The notes beneath the pieces were generated by a model. That model was not told the origin of the DNA. It saw only the letters and a program-made list of their open reading frames with translations, and did not search any database. From positions 4,007,854 through 4,071,853 of the forward strand of contig OZ038324.1 in the NCBI GenBank assembly GCA_964035795.1: 64,000 nucleotides of DNA, given 5' to 3'. The stretch is from Pterobdella sp. o SKG-2022 (lineage: Eukaryota > Annelida > Clitellata > Hirudinida > Piscicolidae). The position numbers and the translations under genes are program-made. This document shows positions 47,601 to 59,600 of this stretch, in pieces. How positions within the stretch are numbered: the first letter of the stretch is position 1; every line of letters begins with the position of its first letter.

Positions 47601-50600
47601 TGTAGCAGTAGAAGCTGTGGTAACTGTAGTTGCCGTTGTAGCAGTAGTAGCTGTTGTAGCTGTAGGTGCCGTTGTAGCTGTTGTAGCTGTAGTTACCGTT
47701 GTTGCTGTGGTTGCTGTTGTTGCAGTTGTAGCTGTAGTTGCCGTTGTAGCTGTGGTAGCTGTAGTTGCCGTTGTAGCTGTTGTAGCACTAGTAGCTGTGG
47801 TAACTGTAGTTGCCGTTGTAGCAGTTGTAGCAGTTGTAGCTGTTATAGCTGTAGTTACCGTTGTTGCTGTGGTTGCTGTTGTTGCAATTGTAGCTGTAGT
47901 AGCGGTGGTAGCTGTAGTTGCCGTTGTAGCTGTGGTAGCTGTAATTGCCGTTGTAGCTGTTGTAGCTGTAGTTACCGTTGTTGCTGTGGTTGCTGTTGTT
48001 GCAGTTGTAGCTGTAGTTGCCGTTGTAGCTGTGGTAGCTGTAGTTGCCGTTGTAGCCGTTGTAGCAGTAGTAGCTGTTTTAGCAGTTGTAGCAGTTGTAG
48101 CTGTTATAGCTGTAGTTACCGTTGTTGCTGTGGTTGCTGCTGTTGCAGTTGTAGCTGTAGTTGCCGTTGTAGCTGTGGTAGCTGTAGTTGCCGTTGTAGC
48201 TGTTGTAGCACTAGTAGCTGTGGTAACTGTAGTTGCCGTTGTAGCAGTTGTAGCAGTTGTAGCTGTTATAGCTGTAGTTACCGTTGTTGCTGTGGTTGCT
48301 GTTGTTGCAGTTGTAGCAGTAGTAGCTGTGGTAGCTGTAGTTGCCGTTTTAGCTTTTGTTGCTGTAGTTACCGTAGTTGCTGTGGTTGCTGTAGTTGCAG
48401 TTGTAGCTGTTGTAGCTGTTGTAGCAGTAGTAGCTGTGGTAACTGTAGTTGCCGTTGTATCTGTTGTTGCTGTGGTAGCTGTGCTAACTGTAGTTGCCGT
48501 TGTAGCAGTTGTAGCTGTGGTAGCTGTAGTTGCCGTAGATGCTGTGGTAACTGTTGTAGCTGTAGTTGCAGTTGTCGCAGTTGTTGCGGTTGTTGCGGTT
48601 GTAGCTGTAGTTGCCGTTGTAGCTGTAGAAGCTGTGGTAATTGTAGATGCCGATGTAGAAGTTGTAGCTGTAGTTGCCGTAGTTGCAGTTGTAGATTTTG
48701 TAGCTGTTGTAGCAGTAGTAGCTGTGGTAAGTGTGGTTGCCGTTGTAGCAGTTGTAGCTGTTGTTGCAGTCGTGGCAGTCGTTACAGTTGTTGCAGTTGT
48801 AGCTGTGGTTGCTGTTGTTGCAGTTGTAGCAGTAGTAGCTGTGGTAGCTGTAGTTGCCGTTGTAGATTTTGTTGCTGTAGTAACCGTAGTTGCTGTGGTT
48901 GCTGTAGTTGCAGTTGTAACTGTTGTAGCAGTAGTAGCTTTGGAAGCTGTAGTTGCCGTTGTAGCTTTTGTAGCACTAGTAACTGTGGTAACTGTAGTTG
49001 CCGTTGTAGCAGTTGTAGCACTTGTAGCTGTTGTAGCTGTAGTTACCGTAGTTGCTGTGGTTGCTGTAGTTGCAGTTGTAACTGTTGTAGCAGTAGTAGC
49101 TGTGGAAGCTGTAGTTGCCGTTGTAGCAGTAGTAGCTGTGGTAGATGTAGTTGCCGTTGTAGCTGTTGTTGCTGTAGTAACCGGAGTTGCCGTTGTAGCA
49201 GTTGTAGCAGTTGTTGCAGTTGTAGCAGTTGTTGCAGTTGTAGCAGTGGTAGCTGTGGTAGCTGTAGTTGCCGTTGTAGCTGTTGTAGCACTAGTAGCTG
49301 TTGTAACTGTATTTGCCGTTGTAGCAGTTGTAGCAGTTGTTGCAGTTGTAGCAGTAGTAGCTGTGGTAGCTGTAGTTGCCGTTGTAGCTGTTGTAGCACT
49401 AGTAGCTGTGGTAACTGTAGTTGCCGTTGTAGCAGTTGTAGCAGTTGTTGCAGTTGTAGCAGTAGTAGCTGTGGTAGCTGTAATTGCCGTTGTATCTGTT
49501 GTTGCTGTAGTTACCGGAGTTGCTGCGGTTGCTGTAGTTGCAGTTGTAGCAGTAGTAGCTGTAGTTGCAGTCGTGGCAGTCGTTGCGGTTGTTGCTGTTG
49601 TAGCTGTGGTAACTGTAGTTGCCGTTGTTGCTGTCGTAGCTGTAGTAACCGTTGTTGCTGTGGTTGCTGTTGTAGCCGTTGTAGCTGTTGTAGCTGTGGT
49701 TGCCGTAGTTGCTGTGGTAACTGTTGTAGCTGTAGTTGCAGTCGTGGCAGTCGTTGCGGTTGTTGCTGTTGTAGCTGTGGTATCTGTAGTTGCCGTTGTA
49801 GCTGTTGTAGCTGTAGTAACCGTTGTTGCTGTGGTTGCTGTTGTAGCCGTTGTAGCTGTTGTAGCTGTGGTTGCCGTAGTTGCTGTGGTAACTGTTGTAG
49901 CTGTAGTTGCAGTCGTGGCAGTCGTTGCGGTTGTTGCTTTTGTAGCTGTGGTAACTGTAGTTGCGGTTGTTGCAGTTGTAGCTGTAGTTACCGTTGTTGC
50001 TGTGGTTGCTGTAGTTGCCGTTGTAGCTGTTGTAGCTGTGGTTGCCGTAGTTGCTGTGGTAACTGTTGTAGCTGTAGTTGCAGTCGTGGCAGTCGTTGCG
50101 ATTGTTGCAGTTGTAGCTGTAGTAACCGTTGTTGCTGTGGTTGCTGTTGTTGCCGTTGTAGCTGTTGTAGCTGTGGTTGCCGTAGTTGCTGTGTTAACTG
50201 TAGTAGCTGTAGTTGCGGTTGTTGCAGTTGTAGCTGTAGTCACCGTTGTTGCTGTGGTTGCTGTAGTTGCCGTTGTAGCTGTTGAAGCTGTGGTTGCCGT
50301 AGTTGCTGTGGTAACTGTAGTAGCTGTAGTTGCAGTTGTCGCAGTTGTTGCGGTTGTAGCTGTAGTTGCCGTTGTAGCTGCTGTAGCAGTAGAAGCTGTG
50401 GTAACTGTAGTTGCCGTTGTAGCAGTAGTAGCTGTTGTAGCTGTAGGTGCCGTTGTAGCTGTTGTAGCTGTAGTTACCGTTGTTGCTGTGGTTGCTGTTG
50501 TTGCAGTTGTAGCTGTAGTTGCCGTTGTAGCTGTGGTAGCTGTAGTTGCCGTTGTAGCTGTTGTAGCACTAGTAGCTGTGGTAACTGTAGTTGCCGTTGT

Positions 50601-53600
50601 AGCAGTTGTAGCAGTTGTAGCTGTTATAGCTGTAGTTACCGTTGTTGCTGTGGTTGCTGTTGTTGCAATTGTAGCTGTAGTAGCGGTGGTAGCTGTAGTT
50701 GCCGTTGTAGCTGTGGTAGCTGTAGTTGCCGTTGTAGCTGTTGTAGCTGTAGTTACCGTTGTTGCTGTGGTTGCTGTTGTTGCAGTTGTAGCTGTAGTTG
50801 CCGTTGTAGCTGTGGTAGCTGTAGTTGCCGTTGTAGCTGTTGTAGCTGTAGTAACCGTTGTTGCTGTGGTTGCTGTTGTAGCCGTTGTAGCTGTTGTAGC
50901 TGTGGTTGCCGTAGTTGCTGTGGTAACTGTTGTAGCTGTAGTTGCAGTCGTGGCAGTCGTTGCGGTTGTTGCAGTTGTAGCTGTGGTAACTGTAGTTGCG
51001 GTTGTTGCAGTTGTAGCTGTAGTTACCGTTGTTGCTGTGGTTGCTGTAGTTGCCGTTGTAGCTGTTGTAGCTGTGGTTGCCGTAGTTGCTGTGGTAACTG
51101 TTGTAGCTGTAGTTGCAGTCGTGGCAGTCGTTGCGATTGTTGCAGTTGTAGCTGTAGTAACCGTTGTTGCTGTGGTTGCTGTTGTTGCCGTTGTAGCTGT
51201 TGTAGCTGTGGTTGCCGTAGTTGCTGTGTTAACTGTAGTAGCTGTAGTTGCTGTTGTTGCAGTTGTAGCTGTAGTCACCGTTGTTGCTGTGGTTGCTGTA
51301 GTTGCTGTTGTAGCTGTTGAAGCTGTGGTTGCCGTAGTTGCTGTGGTAACTGTAGTAGCTGTAGTTGCAGTTGTCGCAGTTGTTGCGGTTGTAGCTGTAG
51401 TTGCCGTTGTAGCTGCTGTGCAGTAGAAGCTGTGGTAACTGTAGTTGCCGTTGTAGCAGTAGTAGCTGTTGTAGCTGTAGGTGCCGTTGTAGCTGTTGTA
51501 GCTGTAGTTACCGTTGTTGCTGTGGTTGCTGTTGTTGCAGTTGTAGCTGTAGTTGCCGTTGTAGCTGTGGTAGCTGTAGTTGCCGTTGTAGCTGTTGTAG
51601 CACTATTAGCTGTGGTAACTGTAGTTGCCGTTGTAGCAGTTGTAGCAGTTGTAGCTGTTATAGCTGTAGTTACCGTTGTTGCTGTGGTTGCTGTTGTTGC
51701 AATTGTAGCTGTAGTAGCGGTGGTAGCTGTAGTTGCCGTTGTAGCTGTGGTAGCTGTAATTGCCGTTGTAGCTGTTGTAGCTGTAGTTACCGTTGTTGCT
51801 GTGGTTGCTGTTGTTGCAGTTGTAGCTGTAGTTGCCGTTGTAGCTGTGGTAGCTGTAGTTGCCGTTGTAGCCGTTGTAGCAGTAGTAGCTGTTGTAGCAG
51901 TTGTAGCAGTTGTAGCTGTTATAGCTGTAGTTACCGTTGTTGCTGTGGTTGCTGCTGTTGCAGTTGTAGCTGTAGTTGCCGTTGTAGCTGTGGTAGCTGT
52001 AGTTGCCGTTGTAGCTGTTGTAGCACTAGTAGCTGTGGTAACTGTAGTTGCCGTTGTATCTGTTGTTGCTGTGGTAGCTGTGCTAACTGTAGTTGCCGTT
52101 GTAGCAGTTGTAGCTGTGGTAGCTGTAGTTGCCGTAGATGCTGTGGTAACTGTTGTAGCTGTAGTTGCAGTTGTCGCAGTTGTTGCGGTTGTTGCGGTTG
52201 TAGCTGTAGTTGCCGTTGTAGCTGTAGAAGCTGTGGTAATTGTAGATGCCGATGTAGAAGTTGTAGCTGTAGTTGCCGTAGTTGCAGTTGTAGATTTTGT
52301 AGCTGTTGTAGCAGTAGTAGCTGTGGTAAGTGTGGTTGCCGTTGTAGCAGTTGTAGCTGTTGTTGCAGTCGTGGCAGTCGTTACAGTTGTTGCAGTTGTA
52401 GCTGTGGTTGCTGTTGTTGCAGTTGTAGCAGTAGTAGCTGTGGTAGCTGTAGTTGCCGTTGTAGATTTTGTTGCTGTAGTAACCGTAGTTGCTGTGGTTG
52501 CTGTAGTTGCAGTTGTAACTGTTGTAGCAGTAGTAGCTTTGGAAGCTGTAGTTGCCGTTGTAGCTTTTGTAGCACTAGTAACTGTGGTAACTGTAGTTGC
52601 CGTTGTAGCAGTTGTAGCACTTGTAGCTGTTGTAGCTGTAGTTACCGTAGTTGCTGTGGTTGCTGTAGTTGCAGTTGTAACTGTTGTAGCAGTAGTAGCT
52701 GTGGAAGCTGTAGTTGCCGTTGTAGCAGTAGTAGCTGTGGTAGATGTAGTTGCCGTTGTAGCTGTTGTTGCTGTAGTAACCGGAGTTGCCGTTGTAGCAG
52801 TTGTAGCAGTTGTTGCAGTTGTAGCAGTTGTTGCAGTTGTAGCAGTGGTAGCTGTGGTAGCTGTAGTTGCCGTTGTAGCTGTTGTAGCACTAGTAGCTGT
52901 TGTAACTGTATTTGCCGTTGTAGCAGTTGTAGCAGTTGTTGCAGTTGTAGCAGTAGTAGCTGTGGTAGCTGTAGTTGCCGTTGTAGCTGTTGTAGCACTA
53001 GTAGCTGTGGTAACTGTAGTTGCCGTTGTAGCAGTTGTAGCAGTTGTTGCAGTTGTAGCAGTAGTAGCTGTGGTAGCTGTAATTGCCGTTGTATCTGTTG
53101 TTGCTGTAGTTACCGGAGTTGCTGCGGTTGCTGTAGTTGCAGTTGTAGCAGTAGTAGCTGTAGTTGCAGTCGTGGCAGTCGTTGCGGTTGTTGCTGTTGT
53201 AGCTGTGGTAACTGTAGTTGCCGTTGTTGCTGTCGTAGCTGTAGTAACCGTTGTTGCTGTGGTTGCTGTTGTAGCCGTTGTAGCTGTTGTAGCTGTGGTT
53301 GCCGTAGTTGCTGTGGTAACTGTTGTAGCTGTAGTTGCAGTCGTGGCAGTCGTTGCGGTTGTTGCTGTTGTAGCTGTGGTATCTGTAGTTGCCGTTGTAG
53401 CTGTTGTAGCTGTAGTAACCGTTGTTGCTGTGGTTGCTGTTGTAGCCGTTGTAGCTGTTGTAGCTGTGGTTGCCGTAGTTGCTGTGGTAACTGTTGTAGC
53501 TGTAGTTGCAGTCGTGGCAGTCGTTGCGGTTGTTGCTTTTGTAGCTGTGGTAACTGTAGTTGCGGTTGTTGCAGTTGTAGCTGTAGTTACCGTTGTTGCT

Positions 53601-56600
53601 GTGGTTGCTGTAGTTGCCGTTGTAGCAGTAGTAGCTGTTGTAGCAGTTGTAGCAGTTGTAGCTGTTATAGCTGTAGTTACCGTTGTTGCTGTGGTTGCTG
53701 CTGTTGCAGTTGTAGCTGTAGTTGCCGTTGTAGCTGTGGTAGCTGTAGTTGCCGTTGTAGCTGTTGTAGCACTAGTAGCTGTGGTAACTGTAGTTGCCGT
53801 TGTAGCAGTTGTAGCAGTTGTAGCTGTTATAGCTGTAGTTACCGTTGTTGCTGTGGTTGCTGTTGTTGCAATTGTAGCTGTAGTAGCGGTGGTAGCTGTA
53901 GTTGCCGTTGTAGCTGGGGTAGCTGTAGTTGCCGTTGTAGCTGTTGTAGCTGTAGTAGCTGTTGTAGCTGTAGTTGCCGTTGTAGCTGTTGTAGTTGTAG
54001 TTACCGTTGTTGCTGTGGTTGCTGTTGTTGCAGTTGTAGCAGTAGTAGCTGTGGTAGCTGTAGTTGCCGTTTTAGCTTTTGTTGCTGTAGTTACCGTAGT
54101 TGCTGTGGTTGCTGTAGTTGCAGTTGTAGCTGTTGTAGCTGTTGTAGCAGTAGTAGCTGTGGTAACTGTAGTTGCCGTTGTATCTGTTGTTGCTGTGGTA
54201 GCTGTGGTAACTGTAGTTGCCGTTGTAGCAGTTGTAGCTGTGGTAGCTGTAGTTGCCGTAGATGCTGTGGTAACTGTTGTAGCTGTAGTTGCAGTTGTCG
54301 CAGTTGTTGCGGTTGTTGCGGTTGTAGCTGTAGTTGCCGTTGTAGCTGTAGAAGCTGTGGTAATTGTAGATGCCGATGTAGAAGTTGTAGCTGTAGTTGC
54401 CGTAGTTGCAGTTGTAGATTTTGTAGCTGTTGTAGCAGTAGTAGCTGTGGTAAGTGTGGTTGCCGTTGTAGCAGTTGTTGCAGTCGTGGCAGTCGTTAAA
54501 GTTGTTGCAGTTGTAGCTGTGGTTGCTGTTGTTGCAGTTGTAGCAGTAGTAGCTGTGGTAGCTGTAGTTGCCGTTGTAGCTGTTGTTGCTGTAGTTACCG
54601 GAGTTGCTGTGGTTGCTGTAGTTGCAGTTGTAACTGTTGTAGCAGTAGTAGCTTTGGAAGCTGTAGTTGCCGTTGTAGCTGTTGTAGCACTAGCAGCTGT
54701 GGTAACTGTAGTTGCCGTTGTAGCAGTAGTAGCTGTGGTAGCTGTAGTTGCCGTTGTAGCTGTTGTTGCTGTAGTTACCGGAGTTGCCGTTGTAGCAGTT
54801 GTAGCAGTTGTTGCAGTTGTAGCAGTGGTAGCTGTGGTAGCTGTAGTTGCCGTTGTAGCTGTTGTAGCACTAGTAGCTGTGGTAACTGTAGTTGCCGTTG
54901 TAGCAGTTGTTGCAGTTGTAGCAGTAGTAGCTGTGGTAACTGTAGTTGCCGTTGTAGCTGTTGTAGCACTAGTAGCTGTAGTAGCTGCAGTTGCAGTCGT
55001 GGCAGTCGTTGCGGTTGTTGCAATTGTAGCTGTGGTAACTGTAGTTGCCGTTGTAGCAGTTGTAGCAGTTGTTGCAGTTGTAGCAGTAGTAGCTGTGGTA
55101 GCTGTAGTTGCCGTTGTAGCTGTTGTTGCTGTAGTTACCGGAGTTGCTGTGGTTGCTGTAGTTGCAGTTTTAGCTGTTGTAGCAGTAGTAGCTGTGGTAG
55201 CTGTAGTTACCGTTGTTGCTATGATTGCTGTTGTTGCAGTTGTAGCAGAAGTAGCTGTGGTAGCTGTAGTTGCCGTTGTAGCTGTTGTTGCTGTAGTTAC
55301 CGGAGTTGCTGTGGTTGCTGTAGTTGCAGTTGTAGCAGTTGTAGCAGTAGTAGCTGTGTTAGCTGTAGTTGCCGTTGTAGCTGTTGTAGCACTAGTAGCT
55401 GTTGTAAATGTAGTTGCCGTTGTAGCAGTTGTAGCAGTTTTTGCAGTTGTAGCAGTAGTAGCTGTGGTAGCTGTAGTTGCCGTTGTAGCTGTTGTAGCAC
55501 TATTAGCTGGGGTAACTGTAATTGACGTTGTAGCAGTTGTAGCAGTTGTTGCAGTTGTAGCAGTAGTAGCTGTGGTAGCTGTAGTTGCCGTTGTATCTGT
55601 TGTTGCTGTAGTTACCGGAGTTGCTGCGGTTGCTGTAGTTGCAGTTGTAGCAGTAGTAGCTGTGGTAGCTGTAGTTGCCGTTGTAGCTGTTGTAGCACTA
55701 GTAGCTGGGGTAACTGTAATTGACGTTGTAGCAGTTGTAGCAGTTGTTGCAGTTGTAGCAGTAGTAGCTGTGGTAGCTGTAGTTGCCGTTGTATCTGTTG
55801 TTGCTGTAGTTACCGGAGTTGCTGCGGTTGCTGTAGTTGCAGTTGTAGCAGTAGTAGCTGTGGTAGCTGTGATAGCTGTAGTTGCCGTTGTAGCTGTTGT
55901 AGCACTAGTAGCTGTGGTAACTGTAGTTGCAGTTGTAGCAGTAGTAGCTGTGGTAGATATAGTTGCCGTTGTAGCTGTTGTTGCTGTAGTTACCGCTGTT
56001 GCCGTAGTTGCAGTTGTAGCTGTTGTAGCAGTAGCAGCTGTGGTAGCTGTAGTTGCCGTTGTAGCTGTTGTTGCTGTAGTTACCGGAGTTGCTGTGGTTG
56101 CTGTAGTTGCAGTTGTAGCAGTTGTAGCAGTAGTAGCTGTGATAGCTGTAGTTGCCGTTGTAGCTGTTGTAGCACTAGTAGCTGTTGTAACTGTAGTTGC
56201 CGTTGTAGCAGTTGTTGCAGTTGTAGCAGTAGTAGCTGTGGTAGCTGTAGTTGCCGTTGTAGCTGTTGTAGCACTAGTAGCTGTGGTAACTGTAATTGAC
56301 GTTGTAGCAGTTGTTGCAGTTGTAGCAGTAGTAGCTGTGGTAGCTGTAGTTGCCGTTGTATCTGTTGTTGCTGTAGTTACCGAAGTTGCTGCGGTTGCTG
56401 TAGTTGCAGTTGTAACAGTAGTAGCTGTGGTAGCTGTGATAGCTGTAGTTGCCGTTGTAGCTGTTGTAGCACTAGCAGCTGTGGTAACTGTAGTTGCCGT
56501 TGTAGCAGTAGTAGCTGTGGTAGCTGTAGTTGCCGTTGTAGCTGTTGTAGCACTAGTAGCTGTGGTAACTGTAGTTGCCGTTGTAGCAGTTGTTGCAGTT

Positions 56601-59600
56601 GTAACTGTGGTAGCTTTAGTTGCCGTAGTTGCTGTGGTATCTGTTGTATCTGTTGTAGCAGTTTTTGCTGTAGTTATCGTTGTTGCTGTGGTTGCAGTTT
56701 TAGCTGTTGTAGCAGTAGTAGCTGTGGTAGCTGTAGTTACTGTTGTTGCTGTGGTTGCTGTTGTCACCGGAGTTGCTGAGGTTGCTGTAGTTGCAGTTGT
56801 AGCAGTTGTAGCAGTAGTAGCTGTGGTAGCTGTAGTTGCCGTCGTAGCTGTTTTTGCTGTAGTTACCGGAGTTGCCGTTGTAGCAGTTGTAGCAGTTGTT
56901 GCAGTTGTAGCAGTAGTAGCTGTGGTAGCTGTAGTTGCCGTTGTAGCTGTTGTAGCACTAGTAGCTGTGGTAACTGTAGTTGCCGTTGTAGCAGTTGTTG
57001 CTGTAGTTACCGGAGTTGCTGTGGTTGCTGTAGTTGCAGTTTTAGCTGTTGTAGCAGTAGTAGCTGTGGTAGCTGTAGTTACCGTTGTTGCTGTGATTGC
57101 TGTTGTTGCAGTTGTAGCAGAAGTAGCTGTGGTAGCTGTAGTTGCCGTTGTAGCTGTTGTTGCTGTAGTTACCGGAGTTGCTGTGGTTGCTGTAAATGCA
57201 GTTGTAGCAGTTGTAGCAGTAGTAGCTGTGTTAGCTGTAGTTGCCGTTGTAGCTGTTGTAGCACTAGTAGCTGTTGTAACTGTAGTTGCTGTAGTTGCCG
57301 TAGTTGCTGTGGTAACTGTTGTAGCTGTTGTTGGTGTCGTGGCAGTCGTTACAATTGTAGCAGTTGTAGCTGTGGTAACTGTAGTTGCCGTTGTAGCTGT
57401 GGTAGCTATATTTGCCGTAGATGCTGTGGTAACTGATGTAGCTGTAGTTGCAGTAGTAGCTATGGTACATGTAGTTGCCGTTGTAGCTGTTGTAGCACTA
57501 GTAGCTGTGGTAACTGTAGTTGCCGTTGTAGCAGTTGTAGCAGTTGTTGCAGTTGTAGCAGTAGTAGCTGTGGTAGCTGTAGTTGCCGTTGTATCTGTTG
57601 TTGCTGTAGTTACCGGAGTTGCTGCGGTTGCTGTAGTTGCAGTTGTAGCAGTTGTAGCTGTGGTAGCTGTGATAGCTGTAGTTGCCGTTGTAGCTGTTGT
57701 AGCACTAGCAGCTGTGGTAACTGTAGTTGCCGTTGTAGCAGTAGTAGCTGTGGTAGCTGTAGTTGCCGCTGTAGCTGTTGTTGCTGTAGTTACCGGAGTT
57801 GCCGTTGTAGCAGTTGTAGCAGTTGTTGCAGTTGTAGCAGTGGTAGCTATGGTAGCTGTAGTTGCCGTTGTAGCTGTTGTAGCACTAGTAGCTGTGGTAA
57901 CTGTATTTGCCGTTGTAGCAGTTGTAGCAGTTGTTGCAGTTGTAGCAGTAGTAGCTGTGGTAGCTGTAGTTGCCGTTGTAGCTGTTGTTGCTGTAGTTAC
58001 CGGAGTTGCTGTGGTTGCTGTAGTTGCAGTTTTAGCTGTTGTAGCAGTAGTAGCTGTGGTAGCTGTAGTTACCGTTGTTGCTGTGTTTGCTGTTGTTGCA
58101 GTTGTAGCAGAAGTAGCTGTGGTAGCTGTAGTTGCCGTTGTAGCTGTTGTTTCTGTAGTTACCGCTGTTGCCGTAGTTGCAGTTGTAGCTGTTGTAGCAG
58201 TAGCAGCTGTGGTAGCTGTAGTTGCCGTTGTAGCTGTTGTAGAACTAGTAGCTGTGGTAACTGTAGTTGCCGTTGTAGCTGTTGTTGCTGTAGTTACCGG
58301 AGTTGCTGTGGTTGCTGTAGTTGCAATTTTAGCTGTTGTAGCAGTAGTAGCTGTGGTAGCTGTAGTTGCAGTTGTAGCTGTTGTTGCTGTAGTTACCGGA
58401 GTTGCTGTGGTTGCTGTAGTTGCAGTTTTAGCTGTTGTAGCAGTAGTAGCTGTGGTAGCTGTAGTTACCGTTGTTGCTATGATTGCTGTTGTTGCAGTTG
58501 TAGCAGAAGTAGATGTGGTAGATATAGTTGCCGTTGTAGCTGTTGTTGCTGTAGTTACCGCTGTTGCCGTAGTTGCAGTTGTAGCTGTTGTAGCAGTAGC
58601 AGCTGTGGTAGCTGTAGTTGCCGTTGTAGCTGTTGTTGCTGTAGTTACCGGAGTTGCTGTGGTTGCTGTAGTTGCAGTTGTAGCAGTAGTAGCTGTGGTA
58701 GCTGTGGTAGCTGTAGTTGCCGTAAATGCTGTGGTATCTGTTGTATCTGTTGTAGCAGTTGTTGCTGTAGTTATCGTTGTTGCTGTGGTTGCAGTTTTAG
58801 CTGTTGTAGCAGTAGTAGCTGTGGTAGCTGTAGTTACTGTTGTTGCTGTGGTTGCTGTTGTCACCGGAGTTGCTGAGGTTGCTGTAGTTGCAGTTGTAGC
58901 AGTTGTAGCAGTAGTAGCTGTGGTAGCTGTAGTTGCCGTCGTAGCTGTTTTTGCTGTAGTTACCGGAGTTGCCGTTGTAGCAGTTGTAGCAGTTGTTGCA
59001 GTTGTAGCAGTAGTAGCTGTGGTAGCTGTAGTTGCCGTTGTAGCTGTTGTAGCACTAGTAGCTGTGGTAACTGTAGTTGCCGTTGTAGCAGTTGTTGCTG
59101 TAGTTACCGGAGTTGCTGTGGTTGCTGTAGTTGCAGTTTTAGCTGTTGTAGCAGTAGTAGCTGTGGTAGCTGTAGTTACCGTTGTTGCTGTGATTGCTGT
59201 TGTTGCAGTTGTAGCAGAAGTAGCTGTGGTAGCTGTAGTTGCCGTTGTAGCTGTTGTTGCTGTAGTTACCGGAGTTGCTGTGGTTGCTGTAAATGCAGTT
59301 GTAGCAGTTGTAGCAGTAGTAGCTGTGTTAGCTGTAGTTGCCGTTGTAGCTGTTGTAGCACTAGTAGCTGTTGTAACTGTAGTTGCTGTAGTTGCCGTAG
59401 TTGCTGTGGTAACTGTTGTAGCTGTTGTTGGTGTCGTGGCAGTCGTTACAATTGTAGCAGTTGTAGCTGTGGTAACTGTAGTTGCCGTTGTAGCTGTGGT
59501 AGCTATATTTGCCGTAGATGCTGTGGTAACTGATGTAGCTGTAGTTGCAGTAGTAGCTATGGTACATGTAGTTGCCGTTGTAGCTGTTGTAGCACTAGTA

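Noticed and set aside
42322..51426. Plus-strand 3,034-residue Val/Ala-rich open frame
   Set aside because: It is a shadow of mucin gene B. It runs antisense to the unique stalk and membrane-helix region, which makes sense only on the minus strand.
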